This document shows positions 1-8,337 of a stretch of 38,701 nt of DNA, piece after piece. Made by a program: the position numbers and the translations under genes. The notes beneath the pieces were generated by a model, which worked only from the letters and a program-made list of their open reading frames with translations, did not search any database and was not told the DNA's origin. How positions within the stretch are numbered: the first letter of the stretch is position 1; each line of letters begins with the position of its first letter. This DNA is from Candidatus Dormiibacter inghamiae (GTDB taxonomy: Bacteria > Chloroflexota > Dormibacteria > Dormibacterales > Dormibacteraceae): NCBI GenBank assembly GCA_016464825.1, contig JAEKNQ010000005.1:1-38701 (forward strand), given 5' to 3'.

Positions 1-43
1 AGAGCCGTAGACGCTGGCGGTAGATCAAGTCATCATTGGTCAT
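1..43 (-). CDS. 5' end of a transposase/integrase-like gene (partial, runs off the window)
   Basis: Only the first 14 codons are present (MTNDDLIYRQRLRL). An AGGAG ribosome binding site lies 5 nt before the ATG, so this is a real start rather than a chance ORF. The opening resembles the N-termini of helix-turn-helix IS481-type transposases, which begin with a short acidic stretch and a Y-R-x-R-(L/V) motif. The assignment rests on very few residues; the rest of the gene lies left of the window. Confidence 0.4.
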   Translation of the reverse strand, partial: MTNDDLIYRQRLRL

Positions 44-308
44 GGCGGCTCCTTCCTCTGGACGCAAAGCACCCAAAGGATGAGTCGCCACTACTACTTC
101 TGGCAAGCCCCCAGTTGTCTAGAGATCTTGTGGGCCGTTCACGCTAGGTGCTCACGCTCAAAGACGCTTACACGAGCCGCGACCCGTCGCGGGATGTATG
201 GCACCGCTTCGTCACTGCTTGGGAACGCGCCCACCTCGACCGGACCGGCTACTTCGACGACCACCCCCGCGCCTTTAGCTGAGCGAGGTGCTCTATTTCA
301 AGAGCGGG
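44..308. other. no recognisable gene
   Basis: Between the partial gene at the left edge and the 3' end of gatD. The open frames here are short, lack ribosome binding sites and have no recognisable motif. The segment may hold the promoter of the left-edge gene and the 3' end of the gatD transcript; no clear terminator hairpin with a T-run was seen. Confidence 0.4.
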
Positions 309-1061
309 CTACGCTCGTCGGCTCCCGCTGAGCTCCCGGTCCTTGATCCAATTGTGAGCCGCGAGCTCCAGGCTGTCGTCAAGGGGCTCCAGCTCGCGGT
401 TCAAGGCGCGGCTCAGGATCAGATCGGTCAGGTGGGGGTTCTTGGGCAGCAGGCTGCCGTGCAGGTAGGTGCCGAAGATGTTGCCGGAGACCGCGCCCTC
501 GCTGCCGTCCTCGCCATTGTTGCCATTGCCTCGCCGGACCCGGCCCAGAGGCCTGACCCCGTCGCCGAGATAGGTGCGCCCGCTGTGGTTCTCGAAGCCC
601 ACGAGCGTGCGCGGCTGCAACCCCAGCTCAGCATCCGATTCAATCACGACATCACCAATGCACCGCTTACCACCTGCCACAGTGCGTACGTCCAGCAGCC
701 CGATGCCCGGCAAGCGCTCCCCCTGAGCCGTCTGGTAGTAATGGCCCAGCAGCTGATAGCCCCCGCACACGGCGAGGAAGGCGGCTCCGCGCTGCATTGC
801 GTTCGCGAGGTGGATGGCCTTCGTCTCCAGCAGGTCGTCGTAGACAAGTTCCTGTTCTTTGTCCTGACCTCCACCGAAGAAGAACACGTCAACAGTCTCG
901 ATGCCCTCGCTGGCGCCCTTGCCCAGCTCCAGCACTCGGACTTCCAAGCCCCGCCAGCGGGCGCGCTGGATAAGTGTCTGGATGTTGCCGCGGTCGCCGT
1001 AGATGTTCATCAGATCGCTGTACAGCCAGCCGATCGTCAGCCTGTGGCCCAACGCTCTCAC
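309..1061 (-). CDS. gatD: GatD, glutaminase subunit of lipid II isoglutaminyl synthase
   Basis: A class I glutamine amidotransferase that releases ammonia from glutamine for MurT, which amidates the D-Glu of peptidoglycan precursor lipid II in the cytoplasm. The N-terminus has the GatD signature (IGWLYSDLMNIYGDRGN). The nucleophile sits in LAVCGGYQLLG near residue 97, and the catalytic His is in GTYLHGSLLP near residue 200. The GTG at 1061 overlaps the murT stop by 4 nt (GTGA), which implies translational coupling; an in-frame ATG at 1085 would add eight residues and is the alternative. About 250 aa is normal for the family. Last gene of the gamma-CA-like/ispE/murT/gatD operon. Confidence 0.9.
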   Translation of the reverse strand: MRALGHRLTIGWLYSDLMNIYGDRGNIQTLIQRARWRGLEVRVLELGKGASEGIETVDVFFFGGGQDKEQELVYDDLLETKAIHLANAMQRGAAFLAVCGGYQLLGHYYQTAQGERLPGIGLLDVRTVAGGKRCIGDVVIESDAELGLQPRTLVGFENHSGRTYLGDGVRPLGRVRRGNGNNGEDGSEGAVSGNIFGTYLHGSLLPKNPHLTDLILSRALNRELEPLDDSLELAAHNWIKDRELSGSRRA

Positions 1062-2449
1062 GTCCTCCAGTATGGCCGCAGCCAACCCCGTCTCACGAGA
1101 AGGGCGCGGACGTCCAACATGGCTGTGTAGGTGCAGAGGATGAAGCCCTCGGCGCCGGCGGGGACGGCTTCCAGCAGCTGATCGAGCGCGCGGTTGAGAT
1201 CTACGTCGACCGTCGCCTTCAGACTCGCATACTTGAGCCGCAGCGCCAGGTCATAGGCCCGGACCCCTGTCGCGATCAGCGTCTCGGCCGCACACTCCCC
1301 GGCCAGCAGTTCAAAGTCCACGTCCCAGATCCAGGAGACGTCGCGCCCGTCGGCTATGCGGTCGTTCAATCCCAGCAGGAAGTGTCGACCGCCGCCCAGC
1401 CGCTCCGCCTCCCGCAGGATCTCGTTGAACCCAGCCGGATTCTTGGCCAGCATGAGCGTGAAGCGGCGGCCTTGGTGCAGGAAGCGCTCCTGGCGGCCGA
1501 AGGCGGCTGGGACTTGTGCCAACCGCTCCGCCATGTAGCCGGGCTTGAGACCCAACGCGGTGCCGGCGGCGAACGCGCCCAGGAGGTTGTAGGCGTTGTA
1601 GAGCCCGCCCAGCGCCGCTCCGACCTGAACTCCAGCGACTGTGAAGCGGACGCCGTCAAGACCATTCAGCTGAATGCTTGTGGCGCTGAGATCGCGCTCG
1701 GGGCGCCGGAAGTCTCCGGTTGGGCAGGCGTAATCACCGTCGTGGCCGACGTAGACCTGCTGAAAGTCCAGGCGCGAGCCGCAGCGGGGACAGGTGCGGG
1801 CGTCAGCCGCGTGGGGGAGCTCCGAGATCGCCACCGAGGGGTCGTCGAGCCCGTACCAGAGGACCTTGAGTCGCCCCGTTCGCTCCCCCAGCCGGTAGCC
1901 GATCTCCGCCGTGCGGGGGTCGTCGGCGTTGAGCACCGCAGTGGCGCCCTCCGGCAGCGCCTCGAGGCCGCGTTCGATAGTCAGCGCCAGCATCTCCAGC
2001 TCGCCGTAGCGGTCGAGCTGGTCCCGAAAGAGGTTGCCGACCACGACGGCTCGAGGCTTCAGCTCGGCCACCGCCGAAGGCAGCGTTGCCTCATCGACTT
2101 CGAATACACCCCAGTCAGCTCTGAGCCGCCCGGTCAGTCCAGCGCCCGCGAGCACTGCGGAGGTGTGGCCGGTGACCAGGTTGGCGCCTGCCCGGTTGGC
2201 CACCACCCGCGCTGGCAGCCCCTGCAGCAGGCTGGAGATGAGCCGGGAGGTGGTCGTTTTGCCGTTGGTCCCGGTGATGAGCACGCTGCCCGCGGTGAGC
2301 CGCTCGGCCAACAAAGCGAGTGTGCGGGGCTCGATCCGGCTGGCGATCAGCCCCGGCAGCGTGGTGCCGCCCCCCTGGCCGACGAGCCGAGAAGCGGTGC
2401 CGGCAGCCTTGCCCGCGAGCACGGCGGCCAGCAGGCGGGGCGGCGTCAA
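1058..2449 (-). CDS. murT: MurT, Mur ligase-like subunit of lipid II isoglutaminyl synthase
   Basis: ATP-dependent amidation of the alpha-carboxyl of D-Glu in lipid II, using ammonia from GatD. Visible parts are the Mur ligase P-loop GTNGKTTT near residues 59-66, a central Mur ligase domain, and a C-terminal DUF1727 region with YTAMLDVR. An inserted zinc-ribbon-like segment (about residues 218-245) has CPRCG, but its second knuckle reads CPTGD, so only three of the usual four Cys remain. The frame is open upstream to 2719 inside ispE; I chose the TTG at 2449 because it overlaps the ispE stop (ATTGA) and gives 463 aa, near family length. In most Gram-positive genomes murT and gatD are adjacent, as here. 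Confidence 0.9.
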   Translation of the reverse strand: MTPPRLLAAVLAGKAAGTASRLVGQGGGTTLPGLIASRIEPRTLALLAERLTAGSVLITGTNGKTTTSRLISSLLQGLPARVVANRAGANLVTGHTSAVLAGAGLTGRLRADWGVFEVDEATLPSAVAELKPRAVVVGNLFRDQLDRYGELEMLALTIERGLEALPEGATAVLNADDPRTAEIGYRLGERTGRLKVLWYGLDDPSVAISELPHAADARTCPRCGSRLDFQQVYVGHDGDYACPTGDFRRPERDLSATSIQLNGLDGVRFTVAGVQVGAALGGLYNAYNLLGAFAAGTALGLKPGYMAERLAQVPAAFGRQERFLHQGRRFTLMLAKNPAGFNEILREAERLGGGRHFLLGLNDRIADGRDVSWIWDVDFELLAGECAAETLIATGVRAYDLALRLKYASLKATVDVDLNRALDQLLEAVPAGAEGFILCTYTAMLDVRALLVRRGWLRPYWRT

Positions 2450-3219
2450 TCGGGACCCCAAGCCGCGACCGGTACTGCCACGGCCGTCCAGCAGCGAAGC
2501 CGTTCGAGCAGTCGTCGCGCCTTCGCCAGGTCCGCGGCGAGCGCGAAGAAGGCGGAGCCGCTGCCTGTCATCTGCCAGCCTGGCCCCAACTCCTCCGCAA
2601 AGGCGGCCAGGCGAGGCTCCACCGTCAGCGCCGCGCGGCAGAGCTCGTTCTCGCCGTCGCCGCCGACCTCCTCCCAGGTCTCGTAGACAGCGGCGGTGGA
2701 GACGCCGTAGCCGGGCCATGCTAGGGCGAAGCAGCCGACCGCCGGCTGAACCGGCTCCAGTCGTTCGCCCACACCGCCGGCCCGCGCCGCTCCCCCTTGG
2801 ACGAAGAACGCGACATCGGCGCCGACCGAAACGGCGATCCGCTGGAGGGCCGTCGAACCCAGCCTCAGGTCGTAGAGGCGATTGATGGCCAGTAGAGCGG
2901 CGGCTGCATCGCTGCTGCCGCCGCCCAGCCCGGAACCCGCCGGAATCCGCTTGTGCAGGCTGAATCGCGCTGGCAGCTCACGGCCTACATCCGACTCCAG
3001 CGCGTGCAGCGCTCTCAGGACGAGATCCTCCTCCGGCCGCTCCAGCAAACCCCCGCTGAGCCTGGATTCGCTGGCGCGCTCCACCATCAGGAGATCATGC
3101 AGAGACACAGCTTGAAAGCGGGTTGAGAGCTCATGCCTGCCGCGCAGGCGGCGGCCCCTGATGCGCAGGTCCAGGTTCAGCTTCGCGTGGGCAGGGAGCG
3201 CGAGGGCGCCGAGACTCAA
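2446..3219 (-). CDS. ispE: 4-diphosphocytidyl-2-C-methyl-D-erythritol kinase
   Basis: GHMP-family kinase that phosphorylates the 2-hydroxyl of CDP-methylerythritol with ATP in the non-mevalonate (MEP) isoprenoid pathway. The N-terminal PAHAKLNLDL matches the IspE substrate-binding motif. The ATP loop is IPAGSGLGGGSSDAAA around residues 91-106, and the third GHMP motif is MTGSGSAFFAL near residue 215. It is 257 aa, somewhat shorter than the usual 280-300. The ATG overlaps the stop of the upstream gamma-carbonic-anhydrase-like gene (ATGA). Isoprenoid supply feeds undecaprenyl phosphate, so sharing an operon with lipid II amidation genes makes metabolic sense; that link is inference. Confidence 0.93.
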   Translation of the reverse strand: MSLGALALPAHAKLNLDLRIRGRRLRGRHELSTRFQAVSLHDLLMVERASESRLSGGLLERPEEDLVLRALHALESDVGRELPARFSLHKRIPAGSGLGGGSSDAAAALLAINRLYDLRLGSTALQRIAVSVGADVAFFVQGGAARAGGVGERLEPVQPAVGCFALAWPGYGVSTAAVYETWEEVGGDGENELCRAALTVEPRLAAFAEELGPGWQMTGSGSAFFALAADLAKARRLLERLRCWTAVAVPVAAWGPD

Positions 3220-3749
3220 TCGCGCCGGGCCAGCGGCAGGAGTTCGTCCCGGAAGCGGCGGCCGTTCTCCTCGTAGTGCTCAGCGGCGTGTTGTGGCCAG
3301 TGCGCCGATGATCCCGAGAGCGGCTTCTTGACCTTGGCCGGCACACCTGCCGCCAGGTGGTCGGCAGGCACCGTCTCGTCCTCAGCGAGGAGGGAGCCAG
3401 CGGCCAGGAGCGCCCGCGCCCCCAGTCGAGTGCGCTGGAGCATGATCGCGCCGGTGCCCACGAGTGCGCCATCCTCGATTACGCAGCCCTCCACGCAGGC
3501 GTTGTGACCCAGCGTCACTCTCGCCCCGATCACTGTCGGCAGCCCCTTGGAGCAGTGAACGACTGCGTTGTCCTGGATGTTCGTGCCTTCACCGACGGTG
3601 ATGGTCGACTCGTCACCGCGCAGCACAGCGCCGAACCAGACGGTGGCCCTCGCGGCCACGTGAACATCGCCGATCAGAACTGCCGTCGGCGCGACGTAGG
3701 CTTCGGGATGGACCTCTGGTCGCTTCCCGCCCAATTCGAACTCAGGCAT
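3216..3749 (-). CDS. gamma-carbonic-anhydrase-like left-handed beta-helix protein
   Basis: A 177-aa hexapeptide-repeat protein of the gamma-CA/YrdA/PaaY family. The left-handed beta-helix repeats run through about residues 10-140, followed by a C-terminal helix. Family trimers bind a metal with three His. The first (NAVVH) and second (VTLGHNA) are present. The third, normally HGC five residues after the second, is Glu here (GHNACVEGC, codon GAG). Carbonic anhydrase activity is therefore uncertain; it may be an acyltransferase-like or non-catalytic relative. First gene of the operon with ispE, murT and gatD, and divergent from rpsT with 59 bp between starts. Confidence 0.85.
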   Translation of the reverse strand: MPEFELGGKRPEVHPEAYVAPTAVLIGDVHVAARATVWFGAVLRGDESTITVGEGTNIQDNAVVHCSKGLPTVIGARVTLGHNACVEGCVIEDGALVGTGAIMLQRTRLGARALLAAGSLLAEDETVPADHLAAGVPAKVKKPLSGSSAHWPQHAAEHYEENGRRFRDELLPLARRD

Positions 3750-3753
3750 GGCC

Positions 3754-3759
3754 TATAAT
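3754..3759 (+). promoter_or_regulatory. -10 box of the rpsT promoter
   Basis: A perfect TATAAT in the 59-bp gap between the divergent gamma-CA-like gene and rpsT. It would start transcription about 45 nt before the rpsT ATG. No good -35 hexamer is seen 16-18 nt upstream, and no Shine-Dalgarno sequence precedes the rpsT ATG. Confidence 0.5.
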
Positions 3760-3808
3760 CCTATGCTCGTGCTGATGCCCACCACTCCTGTCCTGGTGCC
3801 CCCCTGCC

Positions 3809-4237
3809 ATGGCTAATATCGCTTCCTCCAAGAAGGATGCTCGCCAGAGCGCTGTGCGCGCCGTTCGCAACCGCGCCATCAAATCCTCGGTCAAGACGAA
3901 GGTCAGCAAGTTCCGGCGTGCCGTCGCCGATGGTGAGACACCCGAAGGACAGGATCTGGACAACCTTGGCCTGACTGCACTGTCCGCTCTCGACCGCGCC
4001 GTCGCCAAAGGAGTTCTGCACCGCAACAATGCCGGCCGGCGAAAGGCCCGCTTGGTCAAGCGCCTCAACGCGCTGACCGCTGAAGCTCCGGCAGCGGCCG
4101 CCAGGCCGACGCGGACCAGCTCGGCCCGAAAGGCGGCGAGCAAGCCGGCCCCGAGCAAGACCAGAACAGGGAAGTCCACCCCCGCCGCCAAGCCGGGTGC
4201 CAAGCCCGCCACCAAGGCGCCAGCGAAGAAGAAGTAG
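3809..4237 (+). CDS. rpsT: 30S ribosomal protein S20 with a long basic tail
   Basis: The first ~88 residues are a full S20 (bS20), a three-helix protein that binds 16S rRNA. It opens with MANIASSKKDARQS and has the conserved helix ending KGVLHRNNAGRRKARL. S20 normally ends about here. This protein continues for about 50 residues rich in Ala, Lys, Pro, Ser and Thr, ending KAPAKKK, much like a histone H1 or HU-type tail. The tail is low complexity and probably disordered, and could bind rRNA or DNA (inference). No Shine-Dalgarno is visible before the ATG. The gene is convergent with holA. Confidence 0.95.
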   Translation: MANIASSKKDARQSAVRAVRNRAIKSSVKTKVSKFRRAVADGETPEGQDLDNLGLTALSALDRAVAKGVLHRNNAGRRKARLVKRLNALTAEAPAAAARPTRTSSARKAASKPAPSKTRTGKSTPAAKPGAKPATKAPAKKK

Positions 4238-4286
4238 CGGCCGCGCCGCTGCGGGGGAGCAGCCGCAATTAGCGCCCGGGGTTTGC

Positions 4287-5225
4287 TTACAGCCTTGCCA
4301 GCGCGGTGCTCAGGCCCAGCTCGGAATCGATCTGGCCTGACTTGACCTCCCACTCATAGTCGAGGAAGACGCGTAGGCCGACTTCGAGCTGGGCCGCGCT
4401 GACCGACCGGGCGGTCTCGTAGGCCTTCTGCACGACGAAGGGATGCTCGCGCATTTTGGCCTGTACCTGGCTCACCGTCTCACCCCGATCCTGGCGGGTT
4501 CGCACCTCCAGCACGAGTGCCAGGTGACGGCTCAGCCGGTAGGCGATGGTGGTCGCCGGCTCCCGCAGCAGCAAGTCGTCGAGCACCCGCCAGGTCACCG
4601 GGCTCGGGCGGGGCAGGAGCGTGTCAGCGAGCCGAAAGATCTCCTCCGGATGCCCAGGCACCACCAGCTCGTCGATAGTGGCTTGGTCCAGCTGATAACC
4701 GCCGGCGCGATAGGCGGCCAGCTTGTGAAGTTCCGAATCCAGGACCGCCAGGTCGGGCCTTGCCCTTCGGGCTACTGTCGCGGCCGCCGCAGCGGGCAGA
4801 TCCAGCTCGCGAGCGCGTCGGGCCACCCATTCGTTGAGCGCTCGCGCCTTGAGCGGTGGGTATTCGCGCACCGCTCCTCCCGCAGCGACGACCGCCCGGA
4901 GCAGCTTGCTCGCCGAGGGCAGCCGGCCGTTTACCGCCAGCAGGAGGCGCGTCGAATCGGGAATGGTATTCAGCCCCGACGCGAGCCCGTCAGCCCGGCG
5001 CCCGGCGATGCCGCGCACGGCCACCACGCGATAGGGATCAAGGAACGGCGCCTGTAACACGCTATCGCGCAGCCGATCGACGTTGAGCCCAGCCGAATCG
5101 ACTGCCTCGTAGCCGAAGTCGGACACCAGCTCCCGCCGCCAGTCCGCCAGCATCCGCCGCGCCTCCTCGTCAATGAGGAACTGCTCATCGCCGTGGAGCA
5201 GCAGCACAGAGACAGGGCCAGCCAT
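4287..5225 (-). CDS. holA: DNA polymerase III delta subunit
   Basis: Delta subunit of the clamp loader, which opens the beta sliding clamp in the cytoplasm. The 312-aa protein begins with the typical VSVLLLHGDEQFLIDEEARR segment and has the HolA architecture: an N-terminal AAA+-like fold without Walker motifs, then the C-terminal collar with VPGHPEEIFRLADTLL and a helical tail. It lies 39 nt after comEC in the comEA-comEC-holA cluster, an arrangement common in Gram-positive and related bacteria. A TACGAT box 8 nt before the ATG suggests it may also have its own leaderless transcript. Confidence 0.92.
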   Translation of the reverse strand: MAGPVSVLLLHGDEQFLIDEEARRMLADWRRELVSDFGYEAVDSAGLNVDRLRDSVLQAPFLDPYRVVAVRGIAGRRADGLASGLNTIPDSTRLLLAVNGRLPSASKLLRAVVAAGGAVREYPPLKARALNEWVARRARELDLPAAAAATVARRARPDLAVLDSELHKLAAYRAGGYQLDQATIDELVVPGHPEEIFRLADTLLPRPSPVTWRVLDDLLLREPATTIAYRLSRHLALVLEVRTRQDRGETVSQVQAKMREHPFVVQKAYETARSVSAAQLEVGLRVFLDYEWEVKSGQIDSELGLSTALARL

Positions 5226-5264
5226 CTCGCTCGATCGTAGCGGCCCACAGGTAGGCGCCGGCCT

Positions 5265-7463
5265 TCACAGGCTCACTGCGATGTCTCCTTCCTCGCTGGT
5301 TCGATAGATCCCAGAGCGGGGTAGATCGCGGGCTAGCTGGCCACCGCCGTCTGACACGAGAAGGCGACTGGCGCGGGCGGCCTTCAAGAGGTCGGGCGCG
5401 GGCGCGCTCCGACCGGCGTCAGGAACCAGCAGTTCGGTGCAGCCGCCCAGTCGGGCCAGGCGTGGCGCCGCCGCCTGCTGGGAGTCGGTGTCCAGATCGG
5501 CCATGTCACAGAACGTGCTTCCGTGGCCGGCGCTGACCCTCAGGCCGAGCTGAACGGCGTCACTGCCTACCTCAGGGCTCAAGATGTCGATCTGGAAGCC
5601 GGCCAGGCTCAGTCGCTGGCCGGCGTGGACCTGCAGCACCTCGGCGCCCCGAGCCAGCTGCGCCAAGGCCACCCCCCGCCAGGCAGTGCCGGCCTTGGCA
5701 CCGGCCGGCAGGACCACCGTCTCCACGCTGCGGTCGAAGCCGGCCAGCCCGGCGACATGGGCAGCGCCAGTGCCTGTGATGACCAGACCATCCAACGCCC
5801 GGACCCAGGGTGGAAGGCGAGCTCCGAGCTGCGCGGCCAGCCGGGTGGGGCTGGGACCACCGTCGATCAACACCCGGCCGCCCGAACCGCTGAGCAGAAC
5901 GGCCTGGCCCTGGCCCACCGCCAGCACGGTGGCCGACGTGTCCGGTCGGGACCACTGCACCAGCTCGCCGCCGGCGACCAGGAGCGGCAGCACGACGCCG
6001 GCGATCAGTGCGCCCCGGCGGGTGCCGCCGCCGCTCCGCTGTGCCACCAGCGCCGCCCCGAGCGCCGCGTAGTAGGCGACGCCGCCAAGCAGCGAGATGG
6101 CTGGCACAGGCACAGCCGCTGCCGGCACCCGAGCGAGCAGCCCGGCCACCTGGTCCAAGTAGGCCAGCAGCGCCGCCAAGGGCACGGCGGCAAGCTGACC
6201 GATGGGCGGTAAGGCCGAGAGGGGGGTGATCAGCAGGCCTGCCGCGACCAGCGCGGGCAAAAGCGGCAGGACCAGCGCGTTGGCGACTGGCGCCACCGGG
6301 CTCAGCAGGTGGAAACCGCTGGCCATGAACGGGGCTGTGCCGATCTGCGCCGCGGCGGTTACCGCGAAGGGCTCGCGGAGAACGCCTGGGAGCCAATGCA
6401 GCCTGGCCTCCAGCCCCGGTGTCAGCAGGATGATCGCCGCTGTGCCTGCGAAGGACAGCTGGAACCCCACATCCCAGATGAGTTCCGGCTGCCAGCCGAG
6501 CATCCCGGCACCAGCCGCTGCCAGCGAGGTCCAGACATAGGTGGGGCGCCCGACCTGCGCGGCCACCAGGGCCAGAGCGCCCATTCCAGTCGCTCGGAGC
6601 GCCGCCGGTGTGGCGCCGCCGGCGAGGGCGTAGAGGGCGATGAGTACGAGCACGGGCACGACGGCCAGCCGGCCGAGGAGCGGAATCAGCGCGGCTCGAG
6701 CCAGTCGCGCAAAGATCGCCACCTTCAGCCCACTCAGCACCAGCAGGTGCACCAGCCCTGTAACTATCAGATCCTGCTGCAGTTGGGCGGGGATGCCGGA
6801 GCGCACGCCGAGCACCACCCCGACCAGCACCTGTGCGTGCGGCGGCGGCAGCAGCTCGGCAATGGCTGCTCGGTATCGCTCTCGCAGCCAAAGCGGCGCC
6901 GCCCTGATGCCGCCCGCGGCCTTTAGCACGCGCAGTTGCGCCGGCCGCAGCTCGAACTGGATCCCCTTCAGGGCAAGCTCCGTCCGGCGGTCGAAGCCTG
7001 GCCTGTCGCGCGGCAGAGCCAACCTCCCGCTGACCTCGACCTCGTCACCGGGAGCAGGCTCCACCTGCGACCGCACCTGAACCAGCAGACGGCTGTGGAG
7101 GCCGGTCAGCGCTCCGCTGCCAGCCTCTGCAAATGGCTGTATCACCGCCTCGTAGCCCTGGCTTTGCGGTTTGGGATCGTCGGTCACGCTGCCCCGGACG
7201 CTCACCTGCTGCCCCGCCAGCCGAGCCACTTGAGTCGGATCGAGCGCGGCTGGCGCAGGCGCCAGTTCGACGCGCCCGACGCCAAGCAGCAGAAAGGCGA
7301 GGCCCAGCCCGTAGACCGCCGGCCGTAGAGCGCTGCCGACTGCTGCCGAAGCGGCGCCAAGGCAGATCGCCAGTACTCCAAGCTCGAGGCGGAGGACACC
7401 GCTGACGCCGGCGAGCGCGATACCTGCGCTCCATGCCAGCAGGCAGACCAGGCCGAGCGTCAT
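5265..7463 (-). CDS. comEC: ComEC/Rec2 family DNA-uptake channel protein
   Basis: Polytopic inner-membrane protein of natural transformation that forms the channel for single-stranded DNA. The layout is standard: two or three N-terminal membrane segments, a soluble OB-like DUF4131 region (about residues 75-190), the competence domain with many membrane helices starting at VLVGVVLGVRSGIP and LLVLSGLKVAI, then a C-terminal metallo-beta-lactamase-like domain from about residue 500. That last domain looks degenerate: the place of the HxHxDH metal motif reads VITGTGAAHVAG. The ATG overlaps the comEA stop (ATGA). At 732 aa the length is typical. Confidence 0.9.
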   Translation of the reverse strand: MTLGLVCLLAWSAGIALAGVSGVLRLELGVLAICLGAASAAVGSALRPAVYGLGLAFLLLGVGRVELAPAPAALDPTQVARLAGQQVSVRGSVTDDPKPQSQGYEAVIQPFAEAGSGALTGLHSRLLVQVRSQVEPAPGDEVEVSGRLALPRDRPGFDRRTELALKGIQFELRPAQLRVLKAAGGIRAAPLWLRERYRAAIAELLPPPHAQVLVGVVLGVRSGIPAQLQQDLIVTGLVHLLVLSGLKVAIFARLARAALIPLLGRLAVVPVLVLIALYALAGGATPAALRATGMGALALVAAQVGRPTYVWTSLAAAGAGMLGWQPELIWDVGFQLSFAGTAAIILLTPGLEARLHWLPGVLREPFAVTAAAQIGTAPFMASGFHLLSPVAPVANALVLPLLPALVAAGLLITPLSALPPIGQLAAVPLAALLAYLDQVAGLLARVPAAAVPVPAISLLGGVAYYAALGAALVAQRSGGGTRRGALIAGVVLPLLVAGGELVQWSRPDTSATVLAVGQGQAVLLSGSGGRVLIDGGPSPTRLAAQLGARLPPWVRALDGLVITGTGAAHVAGLAGFDRSVETVVLPAGAKAGTAWRGVALAQLARGAEVLQVHAGQRLSLAGFQIDILSPEVGSDAVQLGLRVSAGHGSTFCDMADLDTDSQQAAAPRLARLGGCTELLVPDAGRSAPAPDLLKAARASRLLVSDGGGQLARDLPRSGIYRTSEEGDIAVSL

Positions 7464-8092
7464 AGGTGAAGGTGGGGCTTGGCATGTTTGTACGCATCCT
7501 GGCTCATGCCCAAGAGCGTCACCAGCTGCTTCAAGTTGGTGAACGCGCCGTACTGGTCGCGATAGTTCACCACCGCCGCGGCAAGCTCCGGGCTGAAGCC
7601 GGGTACGGCGGTCAGCTCTTCGGCAGTGGCGTTATTGAGATCGGTCTTCGCCACGGCTGCGCTGGAGATGGAGCCTGAGCCGCCAGTTGAGCGTGAACCG
7701 CCGGTCGTACGGCCGCTGCCGGTGGTGCCGCGAGCCGGCACCTTGACCTGCTGGCCGTCCTTCAACCGGGCGGCAAGGGGAGGCAGGCGCTCTGGATCCG
7801 CCTCCGCAGTCAGGCCGCCGGCTGCCGCAATCGCGGCGTAAACGCGTTCGCCCTTGGCCAAGCGATACAGTCCCGGCTTCTGCACAGCACCGCTCACCTG
7901 CACCAATAGGCCTGACGACTTGGGCACCGCCGCCGCCACATCCACGGCGGCCGGCTGTGTCACCTGCGCGCCCGCGGAGGCTGGGCGACCGCTGAGATAG
8001 AGCCCGGTCAGCAGTGCGGCGAGGGCCAGCGCGGGCAGGATCAGAAGCAGAAGGCGGGGCCAACCCTGAACGAGGCGTGGGCGTCGGAACAT
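7460..8092 (-). CDS. comEA: ComEA family competence DNA-binding protein
   Basis: Membrane-anchored receptor for double-stranded DNA in natural competence. One N-terminal transmembrane segment (about residues 14-34) follows a basic leader. A SLBB domain (about 60-120, VQVSGAVQKPGLYRL) and a Gly/Ser/Thr-rich linker come next. The C-terminal helix-hairpin-helix pair starts at KTDLNNATAEELTAVPGFSP and ends near residue 210. It begins a cluster with comEC and holA, overlapping comEC by 4 nt. TAGCTT lies 6 nt before the ATG, compatible with leaderless transcription. Confidence 0.93.
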   Translation of the reverse strand: MFRRPRLVQGWPRLLLLILPALALAALLTGLYLSGRPASAGAQVTQPAAVDVAAAVPKSSGLLVQVSGAVQKPGLYRLAKGERVYAAIAAAGGLTAEADPERLPPLAARLKDGQQVKVPARGTTGSGRTTGGSRSTGGSGSISSAAVAKTDLNNATAEELTAVPGFSPELAAAVVNYRDQYGAFTNLKQLVTLLGMSQDAYKHAKPHLHL

Positions 8093-8192
8093 GGTTTGAA
8101 GCTAGAGCCGGTCAAGACGGATGGGAACGCCGGTTGTGAAGGTCGCAGCCGGAGAGGCACTGTAACCTGGCAAAAGTTCGAGACCCTTTCAT

Positions 8193-8264
8193 TGGGGGGT
8201 CGCCAAGTGGTAAGGCAGCGGACTTTGGATCCGCCATTCGAAGGTTCGAATCCTTCCCCCCCAG
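8193..8264 (+). tRNA. tRNA-Gln (anticodon UUG)
   Basis: A full cloverleaf can be drawn. The acceptor stem TGGGGGG pairs with CCCCCCA. The anticodon stem GCGGA/TCCGC closes the loop CTTTGGA, anticodon TTG. The T-arm is GAAGG-TTCGAAT-CCTTC. The U1-A72 end pair is typical of bacterial tRNA-Gln. The CCA end is not encoded; CGC follows the discriminator G. Confidence 0.95.
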
Positions 8265-8337
8265 CGCTTCAGAGCCTATGTACCAGCGCCGGCTGCTCCA
8301 GCGAGCGGCGCCCGCTAGAGTCCTTCAGAATCTAGCC

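Noticed and set aside
288..2686. Long plus-strand frames opposite gatD and murT
   Set aside because: They lie antisense to genes with clear catalytic motifs and show only the composition of a high-GC shadow frame.
4234..4286. Terminator after rpsT
   Set aside because: A short GC hairpin (AGCGGC/GCCGCT) is present but has no T-run and lies at the stop codon; too weak to call.
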